Assembly: GCF_012843435.1 (NCBI RefSeq)
Contig: NZ_JABAFC010000006.1
Location: 1 to 64,000, forward strand
Direction: 5' to 3'
Source of the DNA: Psychrobacillus sp. BL-248-WT-3
Lineage (GTDB): Bacteria; Bacillota; Bacilli; Bacillales_A; Planococcaceae
DNA length: 64,000 nt
A program made the translations under genes and the position numbers. This document shows positions 1-8,525 of this stretch, in pieces (within the stretch, counting starts at the first letter, position 1; every line of letters begins with the position of its first letter). A model generated the notes under the pieces. The model saw only the letters and a list, made by a program, of their open reading frames with translations, did no database searches and was not told the origin of the DNA.

Positions 1-219
1 AGGCAAATGGGAAAAAGCGAGGAGGCAGCTCCTCAGCCACCGGAGCTTTTATCCATTTGACGCCGAGGGGCAAGGCGATGGAGCTAGACATCAAGAAAAG
101 CGCAAGCGCCTATGTCTGCCCCGACAGGCAAATGGGAAAAAGCGAGGAGGCAGCTCCTCAGCCACCGGAGCTTTTATCCATTTGACGCCGAGGGGCAAGG
201 CGGTGGAGCTAGACATCAA
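1..219. repeat. Tandem GC-rich intergenic repeat, period 125 bp
   Basis: A 94-base unit (1-94) recurs at 126-219 with one visible mismatch (A at 77, G at 202). The units are joined by a GC-rich linker at 95-125. The unit is much richer in G+C than the AT-rich DNA around it and has no convincing reading frame. It resembles the short dispersed REP-like elements seen between genes in many Bacillales genomes. The left edge of the window may cut a longer array. Confidence 0.8.
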
Positions 220-264
220 TTTTTCCACAGGTTCAGAACTTTATAATTTCTTAACAATAAAAAA

Positions 265-290
265 ATCGTGATATCGACTACTATCACGAT
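265..290 (-). terminator. Hairpin terminator, minus strand
   Basis: A nine-base stem (265-273 with 282-290) is followed, reading the minus strand, by a run of seven T. It lies 47 bases past the stop of the small minus-strand frame at 337-564 and is the main reason to take that frame seriously. Confidence 0.65.
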
Positions 291-336
291 GAGGTCTACT
301 AATAGCCACGGCTAAAAGAAACTAGAAAATGGTTCC

Positions 337-564
337 TTACTTATGTTTTGACGGAATAGAGTTCCGTCTGGGGATTGCTATGTATTTGTGCTTGGGTGGT
401 CGCGTTTTCTTTAAAATCATCCACTGTAACGTTAGTTGAATTTTTTGTTTTACATGGGTAATACGCATAGAATGTAACCTTTTGTCTGAATTCTTCATTG
501 TTACATGTTGATCGTTTAACCCCAATAAGATCGCTCCTTTACGATTGAATGTCTCTACATTCAT
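337..564 (-). CDS. Possible small basic protein, 75 aa, unknown
   Basis: A 75-residue, strongly basic reading frame rich in Lys, Arg and His, with no recognisable domain, signal peptide or membrane segment. Against it, the ATG lacks a good ribosome site (only a weak ATAAG immediately upstream). For it, a rho-independent terminator follows on the same strand at 265-290, and a possible promoter (TTTACA, 18-base spacer, TATATT) lies upstream. It sits alone between the left-edge repeat and the Rgg-like regulator. It may be a chance frame. Confidence 0.25.
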   Translation of the reverse strand: MNVETFNRKGAILLGLNDQHVTMKNSDKRLHSMRITHVKQKIQLTLQWMILKKTRPPKHKYIAIPRRNSIPSKHK

Positions 565-692
565 CTTATAAAGATATTATGAAAATAATATAGGCGTTAT
601 GTTTAGAGTTTGTAAATGTTTTCTTTAGCCAATTTTATTGTAAAAGCAATGTGCGAATTAAAACGCATCAAGATAGTTCAAAATGCACTAAA

Positions 693-727
693 AAAATGAG
701 CTGAGATATTTTCTCCAAGCTCATTTT
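693..727 (-). terminator. Terminator of the Rgg-like regulator gene
   Basis: A ten-base stem (693-702 with 718-727) is followed on the minus strand by seven T. It ends the transcript of the regulator at 786-1646. Confidence 0.75.
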
Positions 728-785
728 AATATGATTTCCTTTTTACTAAATTAACCTCCATTAGTTGAAAAAGGATATATATTTT

Positions 786-1646
786 TTAAGATTTTTTGGT
801 TAAAAGTGCGAATTCTTTATATAATAGTTCTTTAGTATCCTCATCTTTATAGATGGTCAGCAATTGTTGTATTCTTTCTAATTCACATTCATAGGGGCGC
901 TCCAAATAAAAAAGACAAATTGCTTTTCTTTCAAAAAGGAGTGCGGATGTTTTCGGACGCATTTTATGTAAGAAGTTAATTTCGGTTTCTTCAAGTAAAA
1001 TCAAACACTCTTCAAACATACGCATTTCAATATAATGCAATGAAAGGTCAATGCGAAAATAAACATATAAATATGATACATCGTAAGGAAAATTATTATA
1101 TTTTTCGAGCCTTCGTTCCGCAGTTTTTGTTATCTCTATTGCAATTTCGAACGGAAAAAGAAATAGAATGGCATTTAATAATTCAAAATCGTTAATATAC
1201 CAATCATCTAAAATTTGCAACTGTTCCCATATAGGTGATACCATTTGGCGGGCTTTTGCTAAATCATTTTCTTGTTGTAATACAATAAATGTTTCATAGA
1301 TAATTTGTAAATAGTAAATATATTGATCCTCAGGATATTTTGTTAAGTAACCTTTTACTTCACTTAGCATTTGTTCTAAGTTTGGAGTATTAGCTATTTC
1401 TAAGGAAGTAAAAGCTTGAATAAGTGTTTCTCTATCGGTTAATTGATAGTTATTTAGGATATATGAAAACTCTTGTAAACTAATATTCACTTTTGAGATC
1501 AATGGGATAAATTGATTGAAATTTATGGTTAGTTGCGACTTCTCAATTTTACTGTACGCACTTTGAGTCATAATACCTTTTACAATATTTGCTTGTGTAA
1601 GCTGGCGGCTTTTCCTAATTTTCTGAAGTGTACGACCAATATCCAA
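786..1646 (-). CDS. Rgg/RNPP-like transcriptional regulator
   Basis: 286 residues. An N-terminal XRE-type helix-turn-helix (about 5-60) is followed by a long all-helical region (about 75-280) resembling the TPR-like peptide-binding domain of Rgg/GadR/MutR and PlcR-type regulators. Family members bind short imported signalling peptides and switch a neighbouring promoter. The start is TTG, with a strong GGAGGT eight bases upstream. The gene is divergent from yidC, the starts being 102 bp apart, so it probably controls itself and/or yidC. No obvious cognate peptide gene is adjacent. The family call is by architecture; the target is inferred. Confidence 0.7.
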   Translation of the reverse strand: MDIGRTLQKIRKSRQLTQANIVKGIMTQSAYSKIEKSQLTINFNQFIPLISKVNISLQEFSYILNNYQLTDRETLIQAFTSLEIANTPNLEQMLSEVKGYLTKYPEDQYIYYLQIIYETFIVLQQENDLAKARQMVSPIWEQLQILDDWYINDFELLNAILFLFPFEIAIEITKTAERRLEKYNNFPYDVSYLYVYFRIDLSLHYIEMRMFEECLILLEETEINFLHKMRPKTSALLFERKAICLFYLERPYECELERIQQLLTIYKDEDTKELLYKEFALLTKKS

Positions 1647-1748
1647 TTATCCACCTCCAATATTCTATATGGAATAAATTGCTTTAAGTCTATTGAACAA
1701 CCTTATACTAAAAATGTAAAGAGAATTCAATAGAAACAAGGTGAGCAA

Positions 1749-2507
1749 ATGAGAAAGTACATTTTATTGTTAGGGAGCGTTTTATTATTAGCGGGATGTT
1801 CAGAATTTAATCAACCTATTTCAAGTGAGCATGGAGGTATTTGGAATCAATATATAGTGTGGCCGATTGTAAGTGTAATTCAAATTGTAGCAGAGTTTAC
1901 AGGCAGTTATGCGGGGGGCATAATACTCGTTACAGTGCTAGTGAGAATTTGTATATTACCGTTATCATTAAAACAAATGAAAAGTTCGCGAGCTATGCAG
2001 GCATTGCAACCTCAATTAAGGGAACTTCAAAAGACCTATTCACCCAAGAATGAAGAGACGCAGCGACAATACCAACAGGAAATGATGAAGTTAATGCAAA
2101 GTACAGGTGCTAATCCAATAGCTGGGTGTTTGCCAGTACTTATTCAAATGCCGGTATTACTTGGTCTTTATCATGCAATTAGTCGAATGAACGTCACACC
2201 TATGTATGAGTTAGGTTCTATTTTTAATGTTCCTTTAGCAACCTCAAGCATCATTTTTGCGATTTTAGCAGGAGTTATGCAATATATAGTAGTGAAAACG
2301 GGACCAACATTAAAGGCAAATTCTCAAATGTCTTTTATGCAATATCTACTACCAATCATGATTATGATATTTGGTTTTATAGCTCCAGTAGCAATCACAT
2401 TATATTGGATTATAAGTAGTTTCATTTCAGTCTTACAGAATCTTTATCTATACAAAATTCTTTATCGTGAAAACAAAGATGTATCTTTAATAAGTGAAAC
2501 TAAATAG
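1749..2507 (+). CDS. yidC: Membrane protein insertase YidC/Oxa1 family, lipoprotein type
   Basis: 252 residues, the usual length for Gram-positive YidC (SpoIIIJ/YqjG). A lipobox ending LLLAGC (Cys17) marks a lipoprotein signal. A conserved Arg lies in the first core membrane helix (R66 in LVRICILPL), and the Met-rich cytoplasmic hairpin and remaining helices follow. The protein inserts and helps fold membrane proteins with or without SecYEG. Most Bacillales carry two paralogues; here the neighbour is a divergent Rgg-like regulator rather than rnpA/jag, so this is probably the accessory copy. The ribosome site is AAGGTGA, and a terminator follows at 2521. No MifM-like leader is evident in the short upstream gap. 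Confidence 0.93.
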   Translation: MRKYILLLGSVLLLAGCSEFNQPISSEHGGIWNQYIVWPIVSVIQIVAEFTGSYAGGIILVTVLVRICILPLSLKQMKSSRAMQALQPQLRELQKTYSPKNEETQRQYQQEMMKLMQSTGANPIAGCLPVLIQMPVLLGLYHAISRMNVTPMYELGSIFNVPLATSSIIFAILAGVMQYIVVKTGPTLKANSQMSFMQYLLPIMIMIFGFIAPVAITLYWIISSFISVLQNLYLYKILYRENKDVSLISETK

Positions 2508-2520
2508 CATAATAAGTATG

Positions 2521-2559
2521 AAAAATAGTCGTTTTAGAAAGTTTTCAAAGACTATTTTT
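2521..2559 (+). terminator. yidC terminator
   Basis: A ten-base stem (2521-2530 with 2550-2559) ends in a T-rich run, 14 bases after the yidC stop. Confidence 0.7.
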
Positions 2560-2749
2560 CTTTATTAGAGATTCTATAATTTGTGGAATTTTTTCAAACC
2601 CTCGTGTGGTAATATGTCATTACTTACTGTTGTTAATCTAACGTTAGTCCTTGTTGCACTAACTGCGTAATTTAGTTCAAGTGAACATTCATAAACAATA
2701 CAACCTCGCGAAATATCCATCCTAGTTCTCTAACATATCCATAAAAAAA
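2560..2749. other. Intergenic stretch with no recognised gene
   Basis: AT-rich DNA between the yidC terminator and the terminator of the acetyltransferase/ABC cluster. Neither strand shows a start with a ribosome site or an open frame of useful length, and no repeat family was recognised. Confidence 0.5.
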
Positions 2750-2792
2750 AGATTGTAGACATCTCGAATTTCTCCAGAGCTGTCTACAATCT
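2750..2792 (-). terminator. Terminator of the acetyltransferase/ABC exporter operon
   Basis: A perfect twelve-base stem (2750-2761 with 2781-2792) is followed on the minus strand by eight T. It lies 82 bases past the stop of the GNAT gene. Confidence 0.85.
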
Positions 2793-2874
2793 AAATATTT
2801 TCCCACCTTTAAATCTGGTGGCTTTAAGACTATTATCTCCTACCTCATTAAAACTAACAAAATACAAAATATAT

Positions 2875-3771
2875 CTAGTTTTCTTCTGACTCCACCACGT
2901 CATTCCTTCTATAAAACAACGTATTAGCTACTGTTTGGAAGCCTTGTTTTTCGTAAATAGAGAAGGCAATATCATTGTCCGTTTCTACGTCCAAATAGAC
3001 TTGTGTCTTCCCAAGTTTATAAGCTTCATGCTTACACCAGCTCAATAGTGCTTTGGCTACTCCTTTGCCCTGCGCCTCTTTATGCACACCTAAGCCAGTT
3101 ATCCAAAGCTGATCTTCATTTTCTACAATAGTAGTTGTGCCTAAAACCTTTCCTTCTTGTTTAGCAAGCATTAGCTTACGGTTCGGTGTTTGCAGGTTAA
3201 ATGCAATCATTTCCTTTGCCTCTTCAGCTGTATCCCCGAAAGCATTTTCTAGAACTTCTATTAGCTCTTCACCTTCATTTTGAAAAGGCGTCACTTCAAA
3301 TGGACTATCCACTTGTATTGAATCTGCATTAGCAACCATCGTAATTTCGGAAAGCTCGTATGAATAACCCCGAGTTGTCAGCATATATTGTCCCGTCTTT
3401 GCAACGCTTGCAACTAACGCTATATCTCTAGAGGCGCCTCTTAGCTCTAAATTTCTTTGTAGTTCTTGCAGCAGTTTTTCTCCAATGCCTAATTTGCGGG
3501 CACTTGGAAGAACGACAGCGCTCCATTCGTAATCTAAAGTAGCTAATCTATCAACAGCAGTTAATACTCCAACCAATTGATCCGATTCGTCGCTATATGC
3601 TAAAATACAAAATCCCTTTAAGAAATAATCTGTTAGCTCTGACGTATTTAATAAATGATTGTAATCAATTAAATCGATATGAGCAGCTTCCTCTATTAAG
3701 TTTTCCATCTCTTCCCGTGTTTCCATATCAATTGGAATCGACACAGTCATGACTGATATGTCCAAGTCCAT
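2875..3771 (-). CDS. Tandem-domain GNAT N-acetyltransferase
   Basis: 298 residues. Two GNAT folds appear to be fused: an N-terminal half (about 1-150) with a motif-A-like stretch (SARKLGIGEKLL), and a C-terminal half (about 160-290) with a clear acetyl-CoA loop (EAQGKGVAKALL) followed by the usual VETDNDIAFSIYEKQGF segment. Such proteins transfer an acetyl group from acetyl-CoA to an amine; the substrate cannot be read from sequence. It starts nine bases after the ABC exporter subunit and is probably co-transcribed with it, which may mean a shared resistance or detoxification role. The ribosome site is weak (AAGGGAAG). Confidence 0.85.
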   Translation of the reverse strand: MDLDISVMTVSIPIDMETREEMENLIEEAAHIDLIDYNHLLNTSELTDYFLKGFCILAYSDESDQLVGVLTAVDRLATLDYEWSAVVLPSARKLGIGEKLLQELQRNLELRGASRDIALVASVAKTGQYMLTTRGYSYELSEITMVANADSIQVDSPFEVTPFQNEGEELIEVLENAFGDTAEEAKEMIAFNLQTPNRKLMLAKQEGKVLGTTTIVENEDQLWITGLGVHKEAQGKGVAKALLSWCKHEAYKLGKTQVYLDVETDNDIAFSIYEKQGFQTVANTLFYRRNDVVESEEN

Positions 3772-3780
3772 ACTTCCCTT

Positions 3781-5601
3781 CTAAATCTTTGAATTCATAA
3801 GCATACTATAAAAACGACCTTGCGCATTTATAAGATCCTCTTGTGAACCTGATTCTATCAGCTTTCCATTTTCCATGACAAATATTAAGTCTGCTTTTCT
3901 TACCGTATTTAATCGGTGTGCAATCACAAAGCTTGTTCTGCCTTCCATTAATCTCTCAAGAGCCTCTTGTATTTTCAATTCTGTAACTGTATCAATACTT
4001 GAGGTTGCCTCATCCAACAGCAAAATTGCTGGATCTGCGACTAATGCTCGTGCAATAGAAAGTAGCTGTTTTTGACCTTGACTGATTTCTCCACCGTCTG
4101 CCGAAAGAATTGTATCATATCCATTTGGAAGCTTGGCAATAAACTCATGAGCATTTGCTTCTTTAGCAGCCTGGATAATTTCTTCATCTGTAGCATTAAG
4201 TTTTCCATAACGAATATTTTCTTTTACACTCATTTCAAAAAGGAAAGGGTCCTGCAATACAAAAGCCGTTTGGCTACGTAACGTATAGCGAGGCATTTGG
4301 TCGATTGCGATACCATCAATTATAATTTTCCCTTCATTTGTCTCGTAGAAGCGGGCTAACAGCTGCATAATAGTTGTTTTCCCTGCTCCGGTGGCTCCAA
4401 CTAGCGCCGCTGTCTTTCCTGCCTCTACATGAAAGGAAACTTTTTCAATCGTAGGCTTTTCATCTTTTGTATTGTATTTAAAAGTTACATTCTCAAAAGT
4501 TACATTACCCTTCAATTTCAAGTCTTTATTTTCCATTACTGTATCCTGCTCTTCTGGCTCATCAATAATAGCAAAAACACGCTCCGCACCAGCAATTGCA
4601 GAAAGTACAGTGTTGAATTGATTGGCTAAATCGTTTAGAGGTCTTGTAAATTGGCGGGCATACTCTGTAAAAATAACTATCTCCCCGATTGAAACATATC
4701 CGTGGTATGCAAGGACACCCCCAGCAGCGGCAACTAATGTAAAACTTGTATTGTTCAGCAGGTTCATTACTTTAGGTATGAATCCTGAGTATGTAAGCGC
4801 CCAAAACCCTGTTCTTTTCAAGCGTTCACTTTTTAAAGCAAAATCCTCTAGCATCCGCTGCTCCTGTGAAAAGGCTTTGACGATTCGCTGGCCAGAGATT
4901 GTTTCTTCAATCATCCCATTCAATTCTCCAACCGCCTGCTGCTGCTCCTTAAATAATTTGGATGTTCGTTTAGTAATCCATTTCATTGCAAAGAACATCA
5001 CTGGAACAATAATTAGCGTAACCAAGGTTAGTAATGGACTCAACATGAGCATCACCACAGTTGTTCCTACTAATGTTAGTAAACTAGAAAATACTTGGAT
5101 AAAGGAAGAGTTTAAGGTTTGGCTGACATTTTCAATATCATTTGTCATTCGACTCATCAGCTCTCCGTGCTGACGCTTATCAAAAAAAGAAACAGGTAGC
5201 TTCTGAAGCTTATTGAATAGTATAGTTCGTAGACGATAAATAGTTTGCTGCGCTACACCAATCATCCAATAACTTTGTAAGTACATAGAAATAGATAAGA
5301 ATATATAAACAACAATTAGAATGCCTATTAAGCGTGCTAAGCCTTCAAATACACTTACTGTAATATATTCATCAATAATTCTCCCTACTAAATAAGGGCC
5401 TAACAAGGATAATGCAGAACTTACTACTACTAATAGCAAGACAACGATTAGTAAAAATCGTTGTTCATCTACTAGCTTCCATAACCTGCTAAGTACCCCT
5501 TTCCAATCAGATACCTTTTCTACTTTCTTTTTGTTATTTTTCTTCAAATCTTCCTTTGTAATAACCGGTTCATAGCCAAAAGGTTTACGAATGAAGCTCA
5601 T
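3781..5601 (-). CDS. ABC exporter subunit, fused membrane and ATPase domains (YfiC/YheH-like)
   Basis: 606 residues from the chosen ATG at 5601, which has AGGAGG upstream; an in-frame ATG at 5634 lacks one and deepens the overlap with the upstream gene. A six-helix type-1 exporter domain (about 40-330) is followed by an ATPase (about 360-600) with Walker A GATGAGKTT, signature SQGQKQ (degenerate at its first residues, LSGGQ being the norm), Walker B ILLLDEATS and H-loop IAHR. It pairs with the overlapping gene upstream to form a heterodimeric multidrug or lipid exporter of the YfiBC/YheIH/LmrCD kind. Substrate unknown. Confidence 0.92.
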   Translation of the reverse strand: MSFIRKPFGYEPVITKEDLKKNNKKKVEKVSDWKGVLSRLWKLVDEQRFLLIVVLLLVVVSSALSLLGPYLVGRIIDEYITVSVFEGLARLIGILIVVYIFLSISMYLQSYWMIGVAQQTIYRLRTILFNKLQKLPVSFFDKRQHGELMSRMTNDIENVSQTLNSSFIQVFSSLLTLVGTTVVMLMLSPLLTLVTLIIVPVMFFAMKWITKRTSKLFKEQQQAVGELNGMIEETISGQRIVKAFSQEQRMLEDFALKSERLKRTGFWALTYSGFIPKVMNLLNNTSFTLVAAAGGVLAYHGYVSIGEIVIFTEYARQFTRPLNDLANQFNTVLSAIAGAERVFAIIDEPEEQDTVMENKDLKLKGNVTFENVTFKYNTKDEKPTIEKVSFHVEAGKTAALVGATGAGKTTIMQLLARFYETNEGKIIIDGIAIDQMPRYTLRSQTAFVLQDPFLFEMSVKENIRYGKLNATDEEIIQAAKEANAHEFIAKLPNGYDTILSADGGEISQGQKQLLSIARALVADPAILLLDEATSSIDTVTELKIQEALERLMEGRTSFVIAHRLNTVRKADLIFVMENGKLIESGSQEDLINAQGRFYSMLMNSKI

Positions 5602-7321
5602 CTTGTTCGTCCACCTCCTGTTGCGATTCTGCAATCTCTCTGTACAGCGAAGATTTTTTCATAAGCTCCTCATGCGTACCATATGCCGATACCTCTCCAT
5701 TCTCTAAAAGAAGAATTTGATCTGCTCCTTTAGCAGTTCTAATTTTTTGAGTAATTACGAGCATAGTGGCATTTTCTCCTTCTAATGCTTCCCACAATGC
5801 ATTTTCTGTAGCAATATCCAATGCACTAGTACTATCATCTAATAGTAAAATTTCTGGTTTACGTACTAAGGCCCGCGCAATAGAAAGTCTTTGCTTTTGC
5901 CCTCCAGACAGATTAACGCCTTTTTGACCAACTCTAGTGTTGTATTGCTCTGGGAAGCGTTCAATCGAATTGTGTATCTGTGCTTGCTTTGCAGCTTCCC
6001 TCAATAGATCCTCCGTAGCAGTGGAGTCTCCCCATCCAAGATTTTCCTCTATACTACCGGTAAAGAGAATAGATTGCTGAGGAACTAACCCAATCACCTG
6101 TCTAAGTTCTTTTAATGGCCATTCCTGTACTTCTTTTTCATTGATAAGAATTCGGCCTTCTGTTGCATCAAAGAAGCGAGGAATTAGATTTAGCAGGGTC
6201 GTTTTTCCCGAGCCAGTGGCTCCCATAATGGCAAGTTTAGATCCTGGTTCAACAGTAAAGGAAACGTTTTTAAGTACTGGTGCGTTCGTTCCTGGGTATG
6301 TAAAGGAAACGTTTTGAAATTCTAGCTTACCAATAGTAGAAAGATGCTCAGTCATTCCACCTTCAAAATTTTCTATCCCTTCATTCACCAGCAGTACCTC
6401 CTCCATCCGTTCTGAAGAAGCTTTTGCTCGGGAAAAGAATATAATGATGAAAGAAAACATAGAGAATGCACCTGTCATTCGCATAGCGTAATTGACGATC
6501 GCTACTAACTCTCCAATTTGTGCTCCACCCGTTTGGATTTCCTTAGCGCCAAACCAGAGAACTGCCATTAAGCTTATATTCATAACAAATAGCAGGACTG
6601 GGAGGATCAATTCCATAATTCTAAAGGCCTTCACATTATCCACCTTTAAAATGTTAGCTACCTTTCCAAAACGACTAGCTTCAAAATCTCCTCTTAAATA
6701 AGCTTTAATCAATCTTACTGCTTGTAAGTTTTCTTGAATCTTACGAGTTACATTATCTACACTTTTTTGTACCTTAGAGAACAAGGTCAGTCCTTTTCTG
6801 CTCATAAAATAAAGAAAAATTAATAGAAAAGGAGCACCAATTACTAGATATAGGGCAAGCTTTGGATGAACAATGAACGACATGATAATACTTCCTATTA
6901 CTAACAACGGTGCTCTAAGCATGATCCGAAGACCCATAAAGATAAGATTCTGAGTAATAGTAACATCACTTGTTAATCTAGTAATTAAACTAGAAGTCGG
7001 AAACTTTAAGAATGTAGTCATTGTAAAAGATTGAACTTTTCTAAACAAAGCCTGTCGAATATCAAAGCCATAGCTCTGTACAGCATGCGAAGCTATAAAA
7101 GTATTAATGATACCAGCTAAAAAGGCAACGAAAGAAAGCCCTAGCATGATACTTCCCCAGAAAATAATAGATGATTGATCTCTTCCAACAATTCCTTCAT
7201 CTATAATAACTGCAATTAACAGTGGCTGAATGAGCTCTACGGACAACTCAATCAACATAAAAAGTAAAGCTGTTACTACAAGCCATTTATAAGGCTTTAA
7301 ATAAGAAAATATGGTCTTCAC
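5585..7321 (-). CDS. ABC exporter subunit, partner half (YfiB/YheI-like)
   Basis: 578 residues from a GTG at 7321, chosen because AGGAG lies eight bases upstream and the protein then begins with the family-typical KTIFSYLKPYK; a GTG nine codons earlier has no ribosome site. Membrane domain about 5-320, ATPase about 335-570, with Walker A GATGSGKTT, signature LSGGQKQ and Walker B ILLLDDSTS. The residue after the Walker B Asp is Asp instead of the catalytic Glu, and the H-loop His is replaced (VITQK). Heterodimeric exporters normally have one such degenerate ATP site, so this is the non-catalytic-site half of the pair. Confidence 0.92.
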   Translation of the reverse strand: MKTIFSYLKPYKWLVVTALLFMLIELSVELIQPLLIAVIIDEGIVGRDQSSIIFWGSIMLGLSFVAFLAGIINTFIASHAVQSYGFDIRQALFRKVQSFTMTTFLKFPTSSLITRLTSDVTITQNLIFMGLRIMLRAPLLVIGSIIMSFIVHPKLALYLVIGAPFLLIFLYFMSRKGLTLFSKVQKSVDNVTRKIQENLQAVRLIKAYLRGDFEASRFGKVANILKVDNVKAFRIMELILPVLLFVMNISLMAVLWFGAKEIQTGGAQIGELVAIVNYAMRMTGAFSMFSFIIIFFSRAKASSERMEEVLLVNEGIENFEGGMTEHLSTIGKLEFQNVSFTYPGTNAPVLKNVSFTVEPGSKLAIMGATGSGKTTLLNLIPRFFDATEGRILINEKEVQEWPLKELRQVIGLVPQQSILFTGSIEENLGWGDSTATEDLLREAAKQAQIHNSIERFPEQYNTRVGQKGVNLSGGQKQRLSIARALVRKPEILLLDDSTSALDIATENALWEALEGENATMLVITQKIRTAKGADQILLLENGEVSAYGTHEELMKKSSLYREIAESQQEVDEQDELHS

Positions 7322-7461
7322 ATAAAACACTCCTAAATTCTTCGTCACTCGAACTAATTACTGTAAAACCTATTATGCCACATCCCTACTATAATAAATA
7401 GAAAAAAATTAATAATCTGTTTATTTTAAAGATAGGGTACTGTAATACCCTAATGTTAGAT

Positions 7462-8379
7462 TTATTTCTTCTTTTTAAAACGATCCCACTTAAGATCACC
7501 TGCTACTGAGAGCCAAGTCACAAATAATAGCATGACTAATACCCCAGTATACTGCCAGCCTCCTAATATTTGCCCAAACCAAAATACCGAGATAATCATT
7601 GCTGTCAAAGGCTCTATGCTGGATAAAATACTCGTTTCTACCGCTGTTATGTATCTCATACTTGATAGGAACATAACAAAAGCAATCGTTCCCATTAAAA
7701 CTATAAGTACTACAAATATGATAATAGGATAACTCACCAATTCGCTCCATTCATTACTATTCCAACCTTGAGAGAGTAATGCTAAAACAATACCTCCAAT
7801 AAGCATTCCCCAGCCTACTACAACTAGTACCCCCCACTCCTTCATAAGTCTTGCTGGATATACCGTGTATATAGAAAAGGTAACCCCCAGCAGCAGTCCC
7901 CAAAACAATGCTTCATTACTTATTAACAGCTGGTTTATGTTCGCATTGGTCAGCAATAAAAATAAGCCTAGCAATGTTCCTATTATTCCAACCACCTGGT
8001 ATTTCGGAGGAAAAGTCTTACCCTTCCAGGAAACATATATGATGATGTAAATAGGTCCAAGAAATTGAAGCAGGGTTGCTATAGATGCATTACTGGCTTC
8101 AATCGCAGCTATAAAAGTATATTGCACTCCGAGCATCCCCAGTAAAGCGAAGATAAACAATTGCTTCAACCAGACGGGTTCTTTCCATATAATAAATACC
8201 TTTTTCTTTTGAAATTTTAAAAATACTAAAATACTAGTCCCTGCAACAATTAACCTTACAGTTAAGAAAAAAGACACACTTAATTCGCTATTATGTAGGA
8301 CCCATTCCATCATGGGACCTGTTGCGCCCCAAAGAATAGACCCAATAATAATTAAAATTATTCCCTTTGACCTTTTCAT
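7462..8379 (-). CDS. EamA-family (drug/metabolite) transporter
   Basis: 305 residues with about ten hydrophobic segments arranged as two EamA repeats (about 5-140 and 155-295), a family that exports or imports small metabolites and amino acids across the inner membrane. Helix ends show the typical G-x-x-W-G, QFLGPIY and SSIEPL features. A perfect AAGGAGG lies upstream of the ATG. It stands alone on the minus strand, diverging from the PAS-GGDEF-EAL gene. The C-terminus is short and basic (WDRFKKKK). Substrate not deducible. Confidence 0.88.
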   Translation of the reverse strand: MKRSKGIILIIIGSILWGATGPMMEWVLHNSELSVSFFLTVRLIVAGTSILVFLKFQKKKVFIIWKEPVWLKQLFIFALLGMLGVQYTFIAAIEASNASIATLLQFLGPIYIIIYVSWKGKTFPPKYQVVGIIGTLLGLFLLLTNANINQLLISNEALFWGLLLGVTFSIYTVYPARLMKEWGVLVVVGWGMLIGGIVLALLSQGWNSNEWSELVSYPIIIFVVLIVLMGTIAFVMFLSSMRYITAVETSILSSIEPLTAMIISVFWFGQILGGWQYTGVLVMLLFVTWLSVAGDLKWDRFKKKK

Positions 8380-8525
8380 ATTGATTTCCTCCTTTATAAC
8401 TCAAATATTTAGTAGGTATTTTAGTCTATATTTAATTATTTTGTGAATATATTGTTCTATGCTAATGACTATATTATCTATATTCTGTATAATTACTATT
8501 AGATAATTTTTATGGGGGACTGACG

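Noticed and set aside
1533-1733. 66-residue plus-strand frame ending 15 bases before yidC, tempting as a MifM-like leader
   Set aside because: It lies mostly antisense to the Rgg-like gene, has no ribosome site at its ATG and lacks MifM's membrane segment.
4622-5173. 183-residue plus-strand frame inside an ABC exporter gene
   Set aside because: Shadow of the strongly supported minus-strand exporter; no start signal.
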